Positions 1 through 8,683 of a stretch of 41,547 nucleotides of DNA are shown piece after piece. This DNA is from CAZDUZ01 sp964508755 (lineage in GTDB: Bacteria > Patescibacteriota > Dojkabacteria > SC72 > JAFGCJ01): assembly GCA_964508755.1 (NCBI GenBank), contig CAZDUZ010000004.1, forward strand, positions 1-41,547, read 5' to 3'. The notes beneath the pieces are model-generated. The model was not told the origin of the DNA, searched no databases, and was given only the letters and a program-made list of their open reading frames with translations. Within the stretch, counting starts at the first letter, position 1. Each line of letters opens with the position of its first letter. A program made the translations under genes and the position numbers.

Positions 1-366
1 GAGGAAATTGAGAAGGTTGGAAATCAGTGGATCGAACAGCAAAAGAACGTCGCAATTAACTGCTACAACGCATTTCTTGTTTTTACTAAAGGAGATGATA
101 CTGACAAGAAATTAATTCTTCACTCTGTCGGCTCGAACTTTGTCTTACATGACAAAAAGCTAAGCTGGGACTGGATAGAGCCGTTTGACATGATGGTCGG
201 AAATACCAGTCGTACTGACTGGCGGAGAGGACAGGATTCGAACCTGCGTACCGCTTTCGCAGTAACCCGCTTTCCAAGCGAGCGCTTTAGGCCACTCAGC
301 CACCTCTCCTTAAAGCGTTGGAATTATACCATCAGAAATAGGAAAGCTAAATGCGACACATGCTAA
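1..366 (+). CDS. Serine site-specific recombinase, C-terminal end (partial)
   Basis: Frame +1 is open from the window edge to TAA at 364-366. The first ~74 residues look like the C-terminal region of large serine recombinases: a helical stretch with WIEQQKNVAINCYNAF, then GSNFVLHDKKL and EPFDMM, which match the family's 'GSNl.LkdKkL...kPf' ending. The catalytic N-terminal domain lies outside the window. After residue ~74 the frame runs through the antisense strand of tRNA-Ser (RRGQDSNLRT is the usual antisense-tRNA translation) and stops 57 nt past the tRNA 5' end. The natural protein therefore may end in non-homologous residues. Its position against the 3' end of a tRNA suggests it is the integrase of an element extending left. 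The family assignment rests on the tail only. Confidence 0.72.
   Translation, partial: EEIEKVGNQWIEQQKNVAINCYNAFLVFTKGDDTDKKLILHSVGSNFVLHDKKLSWDWIEPFDMMVGNTSRTDWRRGQDSNLRTAFAVTRFPSERFRPLSHLSLKRWNYTIRNRKAKCDTC
220..309 (-). tRNA. tRNA-Ser (anticodon GGA)
   Basis: On the minus strand a 90-nt cloverleaf folds with acceptor arm GGAGAGG/CCTCTCC, discriminator G and an encoded CCA (220-222). The anticodon stem CTCGC/GCGGG encloses loop TTGGAAA, giving anticodon GGA. The long variable arm and the T loop GGTTCGAATCC are typical of class II serine tRNAs. It decodes UCC/UCU. Its 3' end points at the recombinase gene on the left, the usual geometry of an element integrated at a tRNA 3' end. Confidence 0.96.
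323..331 (-). promoter_or_regulatory. Extended -10 promoter of tRNA-Ser
   Basis: Reading the minus strand, TGGTATAAT (TGn plus a perfect -10 TATAAT at 328-323) lies 13 nt upstream of the tRNA 5' end. This spacing would start transcription a few bases before the mature tRNA. The -35 position (351-346, TTTAGC) is a poor match, so the TG extension probably compensates. Confidence 0.65.
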
Positions 367-444
367 TACAAAGGAAAGAAAATCACCGACCAGCACTCTC
401 CTCAACAGGAATGCCTATTACCTTCACCCACCATCCCATGATTA

Positions 445-3162
445 CTATTCTGCAGTTTCTGATTCACCTTCAGAATCTGAGTTTTCTTCACTCTCTTCTT
501 CATCCGGTACTACATTCTCTACATTTACCGTAATCCTTCCATCTCTACCGGGCATGCGTTTTGCAAATGAGGGGAACCACTCGGGGTAAAACTCGACTTC
601 CGGATCGCCAGAAACGTAATCAAGTTTTTTTAGGTCCGCTAATCCCTCAGCCCATGGTTTACCATAGAGATCTTTTTCGACTTTTTCCTGGTCAAGTCGA
701 GGCATTGCATATCCTGACACTTCTACTGTCAATACAATCATTCCCTCATCCACCGATGCCGATTTCACCGTAACTTTTTTCTCAATATTGTCAGATATTT
801 CAATTTGCTCTGCTTCGTCTGAATCAAGATCATCAAGTAAGAGCTCATCAATAAGAGAGGACAACGCTTTGCCGTCATAATACAAAGCGGTGCTTTTTGT
901 TTTTACATCGACATTTACCGAAGTTTTCTCAGCACCTGCGGGTGCATCTGACGTAACCTCTCCATTAAGTTCATTCTTGATCGATGATTCAACCATTACC
1001 CATTTCGTTCCCTTCAGCTTCTCCTGAAGAGATAGTTTCGCTTGGTCATACAGTTGAGTCTTAAGTTTCTCAGCAACGCCATCAATATCAGTCTGACTGA
1101 CGACTTGATAGTTGGTTTTCGTTCCTCCTGTAAACGCTGAAAGATTTTTGCCAAAAAGGACTGCCCCGTCACGTCCTTGTATGGTAAAGATCGTACCCGA
1201 TGCAAGATTGTACTCTTCACCAACAGCTTCAGCGATAACATCCTTTGATGCAGAACCCATCCCGATACAATCAGGAGGATCTGCACAGGCAGGAACTGAA
1301 ACATCTCCCTGGACGACAAAATTGAGACCTCCATTAGAAATAAGCGTACCGGAAGGAATTGCTATAGCTTCACCAGTTTTATTAAAAAACATCACGGTTC
1401 CACTTGCCTTTTCACCACGAACCGCACTCCCTGTTGTCGCCGTACTATCAGATCCTGTCTTTTCAACCGTTTCTGATCGGGCCGGAATGGTAAGTGTAGC
1501 TACTTCTGTTTTATCTACATTTTTCTGAGCGGTAATGTCACCAGAGTAATCTAGTGCTATGCTTTCTACTTTGAGACTTACTACAACCTCAGGTAAATAC
1601 CAATACAATCCCGCAACAATTAATCCAATAATAAGCACGAACGGAATGATGACACGTTTTGCAATTGTCTTAATTACACCTTTTCCTGCAGAAGCAGTAA
1701 CTGATGCCCCAACTTGAGGGACTTTTGCAAACACACCGCCAATAGTTGCTCCCAAAGTTTTAATGAAACTGGTGCCCTTTTCACTTGAAGATGTTCGTGC
1801 ATTCTGTCTTGCCTGTACACGCTCTTGAAGATCTCCCTCCGATGCATTTGCTTTTCCAAAATCAGAAAAATCTCTACCCACCAAACCGGCAGAATCGTTT
1901 CTTCGTTCTTCTGCCATTGTGCTACCGGATGACACTCCTTCAGAGGAACGTAATGCCGATGATGAATTGAATGACGTTGACGATCCAAGCTTTTTGCCTT
2001 CGTCAATTGTTATTTCGAAATCACCCATGGATACAGTACGAATACTTGGTTGAGCGGGACGGGAAGGCACAGAAGAACGGTCATTACTTACTCTCAACAT
2101 TGATTCTGATACACCTATACTTCCAGCTGATGCTACCATATCAATAGATTCCCTTTCCTCTGATTCTTTCGTTGAAGCTACTACTCCCCCATATCTTGCT
2201 CCCGCAGAACGTGTAGGAATAGAATCTCGTGACCGATCGGTAACTTCAAGATTATCCTGGAAATCTTTATTAACAAGGATACCTAGATCTTTTTGTTCCT
2301 GATCATTCAAGTCTTCGTCTTCAAGTCCTAATTCAGCCTTCATGTTCCCCTTTTGTTTCTCAGAATCACTCCGAAGCTGTCGTGCATTTTGAGCGTCACC
2401 CCATACGGTTTCATCAACACCTGCTGTTGTATCAGCAACTCCAAGACCAGCCATACGAGCCATATTCCGTCCAGCAGGATCATTAGTCACAATGACAACA
2501 AGTTTACCTTGTTTGTCTGCGTGACTTGCAACCAATCGCATTCCGACACTGCTTACAAGTAAATCACTTCCTTCGGGAATCGAAACAACAACTCGCTTCG
2601 TCTTTACTGATTCTACTTGGTCAATAACGTCCGGCAGTTCATCCTCATACGAAACGAGCACACTTGATACAGAAGTGTCGGAACGTGAGGTTGATGAAAA
2701 ATGAGAGTATGAAGAAGGACGAGAAACTGAACTAATTACAGCTGGTTTTTCATCATTATCTTCCTCCTTTGAATCATCATCAGGAAGATCTACCGTTTCT
2801 TCTATAGCAGTATTCACTGATTTATTTGAATCCTCATCAGAAACATCCTTGCTTTCAGATTCTTCTCCTACAAATGCTGAATCATCTTCGGACGTAATAA
2901 CCGTCTTTTCTATCTTTTTCAAATCATTATGCATTTCTTCTACAAAAACGAATTCATCTTTACTATCATCTTCCGAACCTTCGACCGCTTCTTTCATAGA
3001 ACTCCTCTTCTTTATATGAACACGAGCATCTGTAGAACGCTTTTCTAATGCAGAATCACTGTTTTCCACAGCATCTAACGGATTCGGAACATCGTCACCC
3101 ACAAACTCAAGGGTCTCAGTATCGTCAGTTTCATTTTTTGTTTGTTTTTTGGGATCTGTCAT
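445..3162 (-). CDS. Baseplate J/gp47-like membrane protein with long disordered cytoplasmic N-terminus
   Basis: A protein of 905 aa. Residues 1-~490 are mostly acidic, Ser-rich and low in complexity, interrupted near 190-240 by a folded-looking segment (VVVSIPEGSDLL ... VVIVTNDPAGRNMARMAGL). A single membrane helix follows at about 500-522 (IPFVLIIGLIVAGLYWYL). The ~380-residue C-terminal part contains a segment with VRGEKASGTVMFFNKTGEA, LISNGGLNFVV and a 'vSVPA' turn, resembling the baseplate J/gp47-like proteins annotated in Patescibacteria. The protein would be anchored with the C-terminal domain outside. It starts 16 nt after the PilM-like gene and is almost certainly co-transcribed with it. 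A phage-tail origin of the fold is family knowledge; a role in a pilus-like or envelope assembly is inference. There is no Shine-Dalgarno motif before the ATG. The Asp/Glu/Ser-rich tail ends at the stop. Confidence 0.7.
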   Translation of the reverse strand: MTDPKKQTKNETDDTETLEFVGDDVPNPLDAVENSDSALEKRSTDARVHIKKRSSMKEAVEGSEDDSKDEFVFVEEMHNDLKKIEKTVITSEDDSAFVGEESESKDVSDEDSNKSVNTAIEETVDLPDDDSKEEDNDEKPAVISSVSRPSSYSHFSSTSRSDTSVSSVLVSYEDELPDVIDQVESVKTKRVVVSIPEGSDLLVSSVGMRLVASHADKQGKLVVIVTNDPAGRNMARMAGLGVADTTAGVDETVWGDAQNARQLRSDSEKQKGNMKAELGLEDEDLNDQEQKDLGILVNKDFQDNLEVTDRSRDSIPTRSAGARYGGVVASTKESEERESIDMVASAGSIGVSESMLRVSNDRSSVPSRPAQPSIRTVSMGDFEITIDEGKKLGSSTSFNSSSALRSSEGVSSGSTMAEERRNDSAGLVGRDFSDFGKANASEGDLQERVQARQNARTSSSEKGTSFIKTLGATIGGVFAKVPQVGASVTASAGKGVIKTIAKRVIIPFVLIIGLIVAGLYWYLPEVVVSLKVESIALDYSGDITAQKNVDKTEVATLTIPARSETVEKTGSDSTATTGSAVRGEKASGTVMFFNKTGEAIAIPSGTLISNGGLNFVVQGDVSVPACADPPDCIGMGSASKDVIAEAVGEEYNLASGTIFTIQGRDGAVLFGKNLSAFTGGTKTNYQVVSQTDIDGVAEKLKTQLYDQAKLSLQEKLKGTKWVMVESSIKNELNGEVTSDAPAGAEKTSVNVDVKTKSTALYYDGKALSSLIDELLLDDLDSDEAEQIEISDNIEKKVTVKSASVDEGMIVLTVEVSGYAMPRLDQEKVEKDLYGKPWAEGLADLKKLDYVSGDPEVEFYPEWFPSFAKRMPGRDGRITVNVENVVPDEEESEENSDSEGESETAE

Positions 3163-3178
3163 CGGAAAATGTTACTAA

Positions 3179-4426
3179 TTATGAAACAAAATGTCTCGAT
3201 GGATATTTCAGACGGTCCCACGCAAAACGCGCAAGTCCTGCTGGCGTAATATCCATCGCATCTTTAAGTACCTGCCCTCGATCATGCACCATATCAAGTT
3301 TTTCTGGAGTAACCAAGGTAACTTTCGGAAAACGCATAAAGGGTAATCCTCCGGTCCATGGATGCTCAATCAACGCCCTTCTAAGATCTGGAAGCATTGC
3401 GCCTCCCCCACATAGAAACACTTGAGGAGGAAACTGTTCAACGTCTTCCATACTTTTAAGTGTCTCCCGTAATCCCTCCACCCAAATTGCAAGATCTTTT
3501 TGGAGTATAGCACGGACTTTCGAAGCAATTTTAGGATCGAGTTCCCCACTTGAATATTTCAGCTTACGAGCTTCTGCATGACGGTAATCCAAGTTCATCT
3601 CATCCGCAATACGTTTCGTAAGTACTCTTCCTCCGAAAGAAAAAATCTGGGTATCTGCGACACTCCCTCTCTGTACCAGTGCCACATCGGTTGTTCCGCC
3701 TCCGACATCAACAAAAATTCCGTTAAAACTTCTATCAAGTGAACCTGCAACAACACGAGCCATTGCAAACGGTTGAGAAACAACGCCAATAAGTTCCATA
3801 TTAATACTCTCAGCAACTTTTTTAAGCGCTTCGAGATACGTTCTTGGAGCAAATGACGCATAGAAGTTGAGACGAACCTGTTTTCCGGTAAATCCTACTA
3901 AACTGTCCACCGTCATTCCACCGATTTCCACCCCTGTAACAGTTACATGAAGTACTTCTATATCCTCAGGATCCATTCCATAACGGTTAGCAAGCTCTTT
4001 TCTACCACTATCATACACGTTTTCACGAACCTGATTGAAAATATTCATCTGTTCTTTGTCGTCAACTTCTTTCGAAGCTTGTTCCTCTCTGTCGTAGTTC
4101 ACCACAATGGAAACTCCGTGAATCAGTTCCCCTGCAATTCCCATAACAACTTTTTTAGGCATTTCATCGGAAGTTAAGCCGTCTGTCACTTCTCCCAGCC
4201 CAAGCCGGCAATTCTCAATTACCGTAGAGAGGGACTTAATAACACCACTTCGCATTGCGTGCTGTTGTTGAAAAATTCGCGAAGAACGAACCACATGCAC
4301 ACCAAATTCGTCACAGCGGAATAAAAGCATCTTCAAAACCTCGGTACCAATGTCTACAGACAGGATCAGTTCGTCAGAAAAGGCAGGTACCGTCTCTTTC
4401 TTTTTAGGGAAAAACGGCAGTTTCAT
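3179..4426 (-). CDS. PilM/FtsA-like actin-fold ATPase
   Basis: A protein of 415 aa with the actin/Hsp70 ATPase motifs: phosphate-1 ILSVDIGTEVLKMLLF near the N-terminus, phosphate-2 FVDVGGGTTDVALVQRG in the middle and an adenosine motif FLCGGGAMLPDL. A SHS2-type insertion is plausible between the first two. Family members (PilM, FtsA) polymerise on the inner membrane face and organise pilus or division complexes. The next gene is the membrane-spanning baseplate-J-like protein, so the two may form a cytoplasmic platform plus transmembrane partner (inference). I chose ATG 4426 (MKLPFFPKKK) over GTG 4444, because the -10 TATACT at 4438-4433 would lie inside the longer ORF. PilM is preferred to FtsA because no division genes are nearby; this is not certain. 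Confidence 0.8.
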   Translation of the reverse strand: MKLPFFPKKKETVPAFSDELILSVDIGTEVLKMLLFRCDEFGVHVVRSSRIFQQQHAMRSGVIKSLSTVIENCRLGLGEVTDGLTSDEMPKKVVMGIAGELIHGVSIVVNYDREEQASKEVDDKEQMNIFNQVRENVYDSGRKELANRYGMDPEDIEVLHVTVTGVEIGGMTVDSLVGFTGKQVRLNFYASFAPRTYLEALKKVAESINMELIGVVSQPFAMARVVAGSLDRSFNGIFVDVGGGTTDVALVQRGSVADTQIFSFGGRVLTKRIADEMNLDYRHAEARKLKYSSGELDPKIASKVRAILQKDLAIWVEGLRETLKSMEDVEQFPPQVFLCGGGAMLPDLRRALIEHPWTGGLPFMRFPKVTLVTPEKLDMVHDRGQVLKDAMDITPAGLARFAWDRLKYPSRHFVS

Positions 4427-4432
4427 GTCCCT

Positions 4433-4438
4433 AGTATA
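4433..4438 (-). promoter_or_regulatory. -10 box for the PilM-like operon, leaderless
   Basis: On the minus strand TATACT (4438-4433) is followed after only 6 nt by ATG 4426. Transcription would start at about the A of the start codon. The -35 position at a 17-nt spacer (4461-4456, TTATAC) overlaps the -10 box of the divergent glycosyltransferase gene. Confidence 0.6.
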
Positions 4439-4456
4439 ACACACGTCAGATTGATG

Positions 4457-4462
4457 TATAAT
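4457..4462 (+). promoter_or_regulatory. -10 box for the GT2 gene, leaderless
   Basis: A perfect TATAAT lies 8 nt upstream of ATG 4471, leaving essentially no 5' UTR and no ribosome binding site. The -35 position at a 17-nt spacer (4434-4439) overlaps the -10 of the divergent PilM-like gene, so the two promoters sit face to face in 44 nt. Confidence 0.65.
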
Positions 4463-4470
4463 TGTCCGTC

Positions 4471-6036
4471 ATGTCAACGATAAAAGTGTATAACATGTCA
4501 ACGGCTTCGTTCTTCTGGTACCGGATTATCCCAGGTGTTCTCGCGTTAGTATTGTTTTCATCCCCACTCTGGACATCATTACTGGGAGTGTACGATGTCA
4601 TCCTTATTTATCTCGGATTCCTTTCGAGTTATATCACGTACAAATCCGCTCAAACAGCGCTCACTAATATTATTGGCTACCGGTGGATGAGACGGGATAT
4701 GGAGCGAAACTGGAAGGAAGATGTTCAAAAGCTCAATTTCGCCACACTCCCCAATCCTGAGCAACTTCCTCAAAAACTATCAGAGCTTTACCATATTTTA
4801 ATTGTACCTATATACAAAGAACCATTTGACATGCTTGACGAAACGTTTGAGCGAATGATTGCAGCACAGGATTATCCATTAATGAAAAATGTCATTATTG
4901 TAACTGCGGTTGAAGAACGTGCAGGCGAAGAGCAGAAGAAAGTTATCGCACAGCTTAAAGAAAAGTATGCTTCAAAGGTATACGCTATTTGGGATTTTTA
5001 TCATCCGTTTGGATTACCGGGAGAAGTTGTCGGCGATGCCTGTGCAAATCTTCGATGGGGAGGGATTCAAATGTCGAAAAAGTTAGCTGAAGAAAAAATC
5101 AATTCAAAACATGTCATTTTCACCAAGTTTGATTCAGACACATACCTTCACCCGAAATTTTTGTCGGCCTTAACCTACTCATACCTCACAAACGAGAAAC
5201 GCTTTAACTCGTTCTTTAGCCCAGCAATTCTCATTTATTCGAATAATCAGTGGAAAGTACCTGCAATAACCCGAGTCTTTTTCGCGACACTCACTCTTGG
5301 AGTGCTTAACGAGTGGATCGCTGACCGATCTAAGAAGCAGTCCTTCTCTTGTTACAGCGCAAACATGAGTATTTTAGAAAAAACTGATTTCTGGGACGCA
5401 AGTACTGGTGCCGAGGATACGTACTTTTACTGGAATGCATTCCTGCACCTTGACGGAGACTTCGCCGGACATTCCTTCTACTTACCCATCACTATGGATG
5501 CAGTCGAAGGAAAAGGATTTTGGTCATCCGTAAAATCTTTATACAAACAACAACTCCGATGGGGATGGGGTGCGCTAATTATGCCTATTGCTATACAGGG
5601 AATGCGATGGAACAAGCGAATTAAAATATCACAAAAAATTGCAAAATTTGCCGTACTTTTCCGGGCATATAGCTTTCTATTAACTGCAGGAGTCTTGCTT
5701 ACGGTGACTATGCCTCTTTTGACCCTTTTAAACGAGGATTTCGGATTTTCAAGCGTTTCCTACAACCTTCCGAGGGTAATCAGTTTCCTTTTGACCGCAA
5801 GCCTTATTTTTCAAATTCCAGCGAAATACTATACTTACAAGTTTTATGGAGCTCCTCCGAAAGAGCGCTCGGCATGGTTCAAAGCGTGGTGGTGGGTACT
5901 TGAGCCGTTGATGATGTTTGTGAATATCTGGACTTACTATTTGATTCCACGACTCCAAGCTTTGTATGAGCTCACCTTAGGAAAGAACCGAAAAACATTC
6001 ATGGTTTCTATCGAGGGACGGGTGGAGAATAAGTGA
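4471..6036 (+). CDS. Membrane-bound family 2 glycosyltransferase
   Basis: A protein of 521 aa. Two N-terminal membrane helices (about residues 12-55) precede a cytosolic GT-A domain, and several helices follow at about 390-510. Catalytic features are visible: the metal-binding DSD at 221-223, the acidic pair ED at 315-316 and QQLRW at 360-364, the QxxRW motif of processive enzymes such as cellulose and hyaluronan synthases. It should transfer a sugar from a nucleotide donor and may extrude a polymer; the sugar is unknown. Start: ATG 4471 lies 8 nt after TATAAT, whereas the longer ORF from TTG 4462 would begin inside the -10 box. It is a single-gene unit, convergent with the GNAT gene. Confidence 0.88.
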   Translation: MSTIKVYNMSTASFFWYRIIPGVLALVLFSSPLWTSLLGVYDVILIYLGFLSSYITYKSAQTALTNIIGYRWMRRDMERNWKEDVQKLNFATLPNPEQLPQKLSELYHILIVPIYKEPFDMLDETFERMIAAQDYPLMKNVIIVTAVEERAGEEQKKVIAQLKEKYASKVYAIWDFYHPFGLPGEVVGDACANLRWGGIQMSKKLAEEKINSKHVIFTKFDSDTYLHPKFLSALTYSYLTNEKRFNSFFSPAILIYSNNQWKVPAITRVFFATLTLGVLNEWIADRSKKQSFSCYSANMSILEKTDFWDASTGAEDTYFYWNAFLHLDGDFAGHSFYLPITMDAVEGKGFWSSVKSLYKQQLRWGWGALIMPIAIQGMRWNKRIKISQKIAKFAVLFRAYSFLLTAGVLLTVTMPLLTLLNEDFGFSSVSYNLPRVISFLLTASLIFQIPAKYYTYKFYGAPPKERSAWFKAWWWVLEPLMMFVNIWTYYLIPRLQALYELTLGKNRKTFMVSIEGRVENK

Positions 6037-6082
6037 AGACTTGATTATACTCATACAGAAGGGATGAACAGAATATTCCTCC

Positions 6083-6748
6083 TTAAATCTTCCCTTTGAT
6101 TGCGAGAGCAAGACGAATAGCTTCTGGTCTCGCACTTACCTTACTCACTTCAAACGGTTTTCCATCGGCAAGCCCATGGGGTTCTCGATCATATTCTTTA
6201 AATCCGCACTTCTTGTAAAAGGCCATTACCTTTTCATCCCACGTCGAAACAGTTGAGAAAATCCTTTCTATCCCTTGTTCTTTGGCAACACCAGCCAAAT
6301 GCCCCATAAGTGAGTACCCTATACCCTTCCCTGGAACATCTGCAGTAATGAAATTAATCAACATTCGTGTCCCATCATGCATATAGGTTACCAATCCATT
6401 TACCTTTCCATCAGTCTTATGTACTAAACAATTACTGCTAGTCATGAGATCCTTAATAAATTCATCGCTGGTTTCCGTATCTCCTGGAGGAACTTCTCGA
6501 GCAAGTCCTCGCCGAAACACCGCAACCGCGTCAGGAAAATCATCTTCAGTAATTGGGGTGATAGTGTTTACTTCGAGTTTTGCAGCTCTGTCTTGACGGG
6601 TAATATCAGGCAAGACGCGAGTCGTATTACTCGCAGTTACTGGAGAGGGAGCTGCGCCAGTAACAGCGTTATCATCTCGCTCGTTTGGACTTTGATCACC
6701 TTGAGTGCCCTCGTTCATTTCTCCTTGTTGTCCCTCACCTTCTCCCAT
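6083..6748 (-). CDS. GNAT-family N-acetyltransferase
   Basis: A protein of 221 aa. The first ~60 residues are Gly/Glu/Asn-rich and probably disordered. From about residue 60 a GNAT fold follows: ITPITEDDFPDAVAVFRRGL for the first strand and helix, LINFITADVPGKGIGYSLM carrying the acetyl-CoA pyrophosphate loop (GKGIG), and VMAFYKKCGFKEYDREPH for the C-terminal strand and helix. It acetylates an amine with acetyl-CoA; the substrate cannot be read from sequence. It starts 3 nt after RNase J ends, so the two are translated from one message. ATG at residue 11 is a possible alternative start. Confidence 0.82.
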   Translation of the reverse strand: MGEGEGQQGEMNEGTQGDQSPNERDDNAVTGAAPSPVTASNTTRVLPDITRQDRAAKLEVNTITPITEDDFPDAVAVFRRGLAREVPPGDTETSDEFIKDLMTSSNCLVHKTDGKVNGLVTYMHDGTRMLINFITADVPGKGIGYSLMGHLAGVAKEQGIERIFSTVSTWDEKVMAFYKKCGFKEYDREPHGLADGKPFEVSKVSARPEAIRLALAIKGKI

Positions 6749-6751
6749 AGT

Positions 6752-7950
6752 TTATAGAATTTGTACAACAACTAAGACTTCCTTTCCAAGTGATAGCTCG
6801 ACAGTCTTTGCTACTGCTCGGCGAAGATTGTTTTCCACATCTTGAAATGATGCTCCCCGGCTCTGTTTAAGGGTTTTCTCCGCACTCTCCTTCATCTGTC
6901 TGAGAAGCTGGGGACGAGCAGAAACCGAAAAAACGCCTTTCATCCCAATAGCAACTTCTCCATATGAACCATCACGGAATGATTTAAATGACACCCATAC
7001 TATACCACTGGTAGCAAGTTTTCTCCGTTCTTCTATGAGTGTAGAATCGGTCTCTCCCATTGTCCTACCGTCAATATAAATGTCTCTGGTAGGAATACAT
7101 TCTGCCTTCTTCCAAGTACCACTTGATGTCTCGAATTCGAACTTCTGACCGGTTTCAGGATGCACAATATTCTTTTTATTCATGCCCCACGTGCCAAGCA
7201 AATAGACCGATTCATGGACAAATGAACGATACCCATGCACCGGCATGACATTCCTCGGCTTCAAGAGATTAAACATTATTTTCATGTCTTCCTGATATCC
7301 ATGACCACTGGTGTGAACATCCATAAAAGAACGATGAATTACTTTTGCTCCAAGTTTTAACAGGTCATCGATCAAATGTTGAACAGGAACTTGATTTCCC
7401 GGAATTACCGAAGATGAAAGGATTACCGTATCAGTATCTTTTATCTTAATAACACGATGCTCACCGCGTGACATTCTTGAAAGAGCTGCCATTTCTTCTC
7501 CCTGAGAGCCGGTCGTAAGTATAAGCAGCCGTTCATCTGGAATTCCTTTCATATGGCGATCTTCAATCAATATGTCTTCAGGTACATTGAGATACTTAAT
7601 TTTGCGAAGAAGTTCTACCATCAAGCGCATACTTCTCCCCGTGATAACGATCTTACGGTTGTACTTTTTCGCAAGCTCGATTAATGAAAAAATTCTGCTT
7701 CCCAAAGAAGAAAAAGTCGCGGCAATCACTCTACCACGGGCGTTTTTCACAATGCGCTCAAGTATTACAGCAACCTGTTTTTCTGACGTCGTCTTTCCTT
7801 GTTCAAACACATTTGTGGAATCCATACAGGCAAGATCGACACCTTCTTTACCAAGATTTTCAAGTTCTTCATAATCAGGCTTCATATCACTCACCGGAGC
7901 TTCATCGAATTTGTAGTCCCCTGTATATACAATCGTCCCTGCAGGAGTTG
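6752..7950 (-). CDS. rnj: Ribonuclease J (N-terminus lost in assembly gap)
   Basis: The coding frame continues upstream of the first ATG (7894) into the N run: the codons just inside the gap edge give TPAGTIVYTGDYKFDEAPVS, the conserved RNase J stretch ahead of the beta-CASP domain. The true start is therefore in or beyond the gap, with the HxHxDH metallo-beta-lactamase motif. Visible parts are ITGRSMRLMVELLRKI, the TTGSQGEEMAALSRM signature, DVHTSGHG (beta-CASP motif B) and MPVHGYRSF (motif C, where relatives usually have PVHGEYR). The C-terminal domain is complete. RNase J is a 5'-3' exo- and endoribonuclease of mRNA decay and rRNA maturation, and here probably partners PNPase. It is followed closely by the GNAT gene. 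Confidence 0.93.
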
Positions 7951-8050
7951 NNNNNNNNNNNNNNNNNNNNNNNNNNNNNNNNNNNNNNNNNNNNNNNNNN
8001 NNNNNNNNNNNNNNNNNNNNNNNNNNNNNNNNNNNNNNNNNNNNNNNNNN
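7951..8050. other. Assembly gap (100 N)
   Basis: Exactly 100 N, the conventional placeholder for a gap of unknown size. It removes the 5' part of RNase J (on the order of 150 codons expected) and possibly the last codons of the uracil-DNA glycosylase. The real distance must therefore exceed 100 nt, and any extra gene between them is invisible. Confidence 0.97.
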
Positions 8051-8640
8051 GCATCCATTATCTCAGACACTACATCCTCAAGTATTTCAGCCTCTTGCTG
8101 TCCATCAAGAAACCTTCGAAGTATCGAAAAATCATCAAGAAGCACTTTTCTAAATGATCCGTTATACAAAGCCACCGCCGGATGATACATGACAAAGTAC
8201 ACGTTTCCCCTTCTTCGATAGAGCTTTCCGTGTTCCTTCGAGATGACAGCTCCCGGAAGAAATTTATGAAGCGCATGACGTCCGAGGGGAACATACACCT
8301 TCGGTTTGATCAGCTCAATCTGCTGGTCAAGCCACGGTGCACACGCTTCCATCTCGTCCTCTTGCGGGTCACGATTTCCTGGTGGTCTGCATTTCACCAT
8401 GTTTGCGATAAACACATCGCTTCTGACCAAAGAAATGCTTTCAAGAAGTTGATCTAGAAATTTCCCCGCAGGACCGACAAACGGACGGCCGGTTTTGTCT
8501 TCAACTGCTCCCGGACCTTCACCAATAAACATAATTTCAGCATTCGATGCACCTTCGCCAGGAACAACCTGTGTTGCACCTGCTCTTAAACGGCACCGCG
8601 TACACTTTTTACAATTCACATGCAATTCATCCAATGTCAT
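8051..8640 (-). CDS. Uracil-DNA glycosylase, family 4 ([4Fe-4S]); 3' end in gap
   Basis: About 196 residues are visible. The cluster cysteines are present: CTRC near the N-terminus, then C in VKCRPPGNRDP and C in EACAPWL. The active-site region has FIGEGPGAVEDKTGRPFVG (family 4 GEgPG and GrPFvGpAG) and the second motif is VMYHPAV. It removes uracil from DNA, the first step of base excision repair. I prefer ATG 8640 because the TTG at 8700 would overlap the upstream ATPase gene and add residues unlike the family. The reading frame enters the N run, so the C-terminus may be missing. It is transcribed with the Lon-like gene 43 nt upstream. Confidence 0.92.
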
Positions 8641-8683
8641 CGTTTCGTTTTCGTTCAATTCAAGGCAGATACTTCCATCAATT

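Noticed and set aside
1112..1528. Plus-strand ORF of 138 aa inside the baseplate-J-like gene
   Set aside because: It is antisense to a well-supported coding region and has no family resemblance.
7684..8185. Plus-strand ORFs of 157 and 128 aa crossing the first gap
   Set aside because: They are open only because N codons are not stops, and they lie antisense to RNase J and the uracil-DNA glycosylase.
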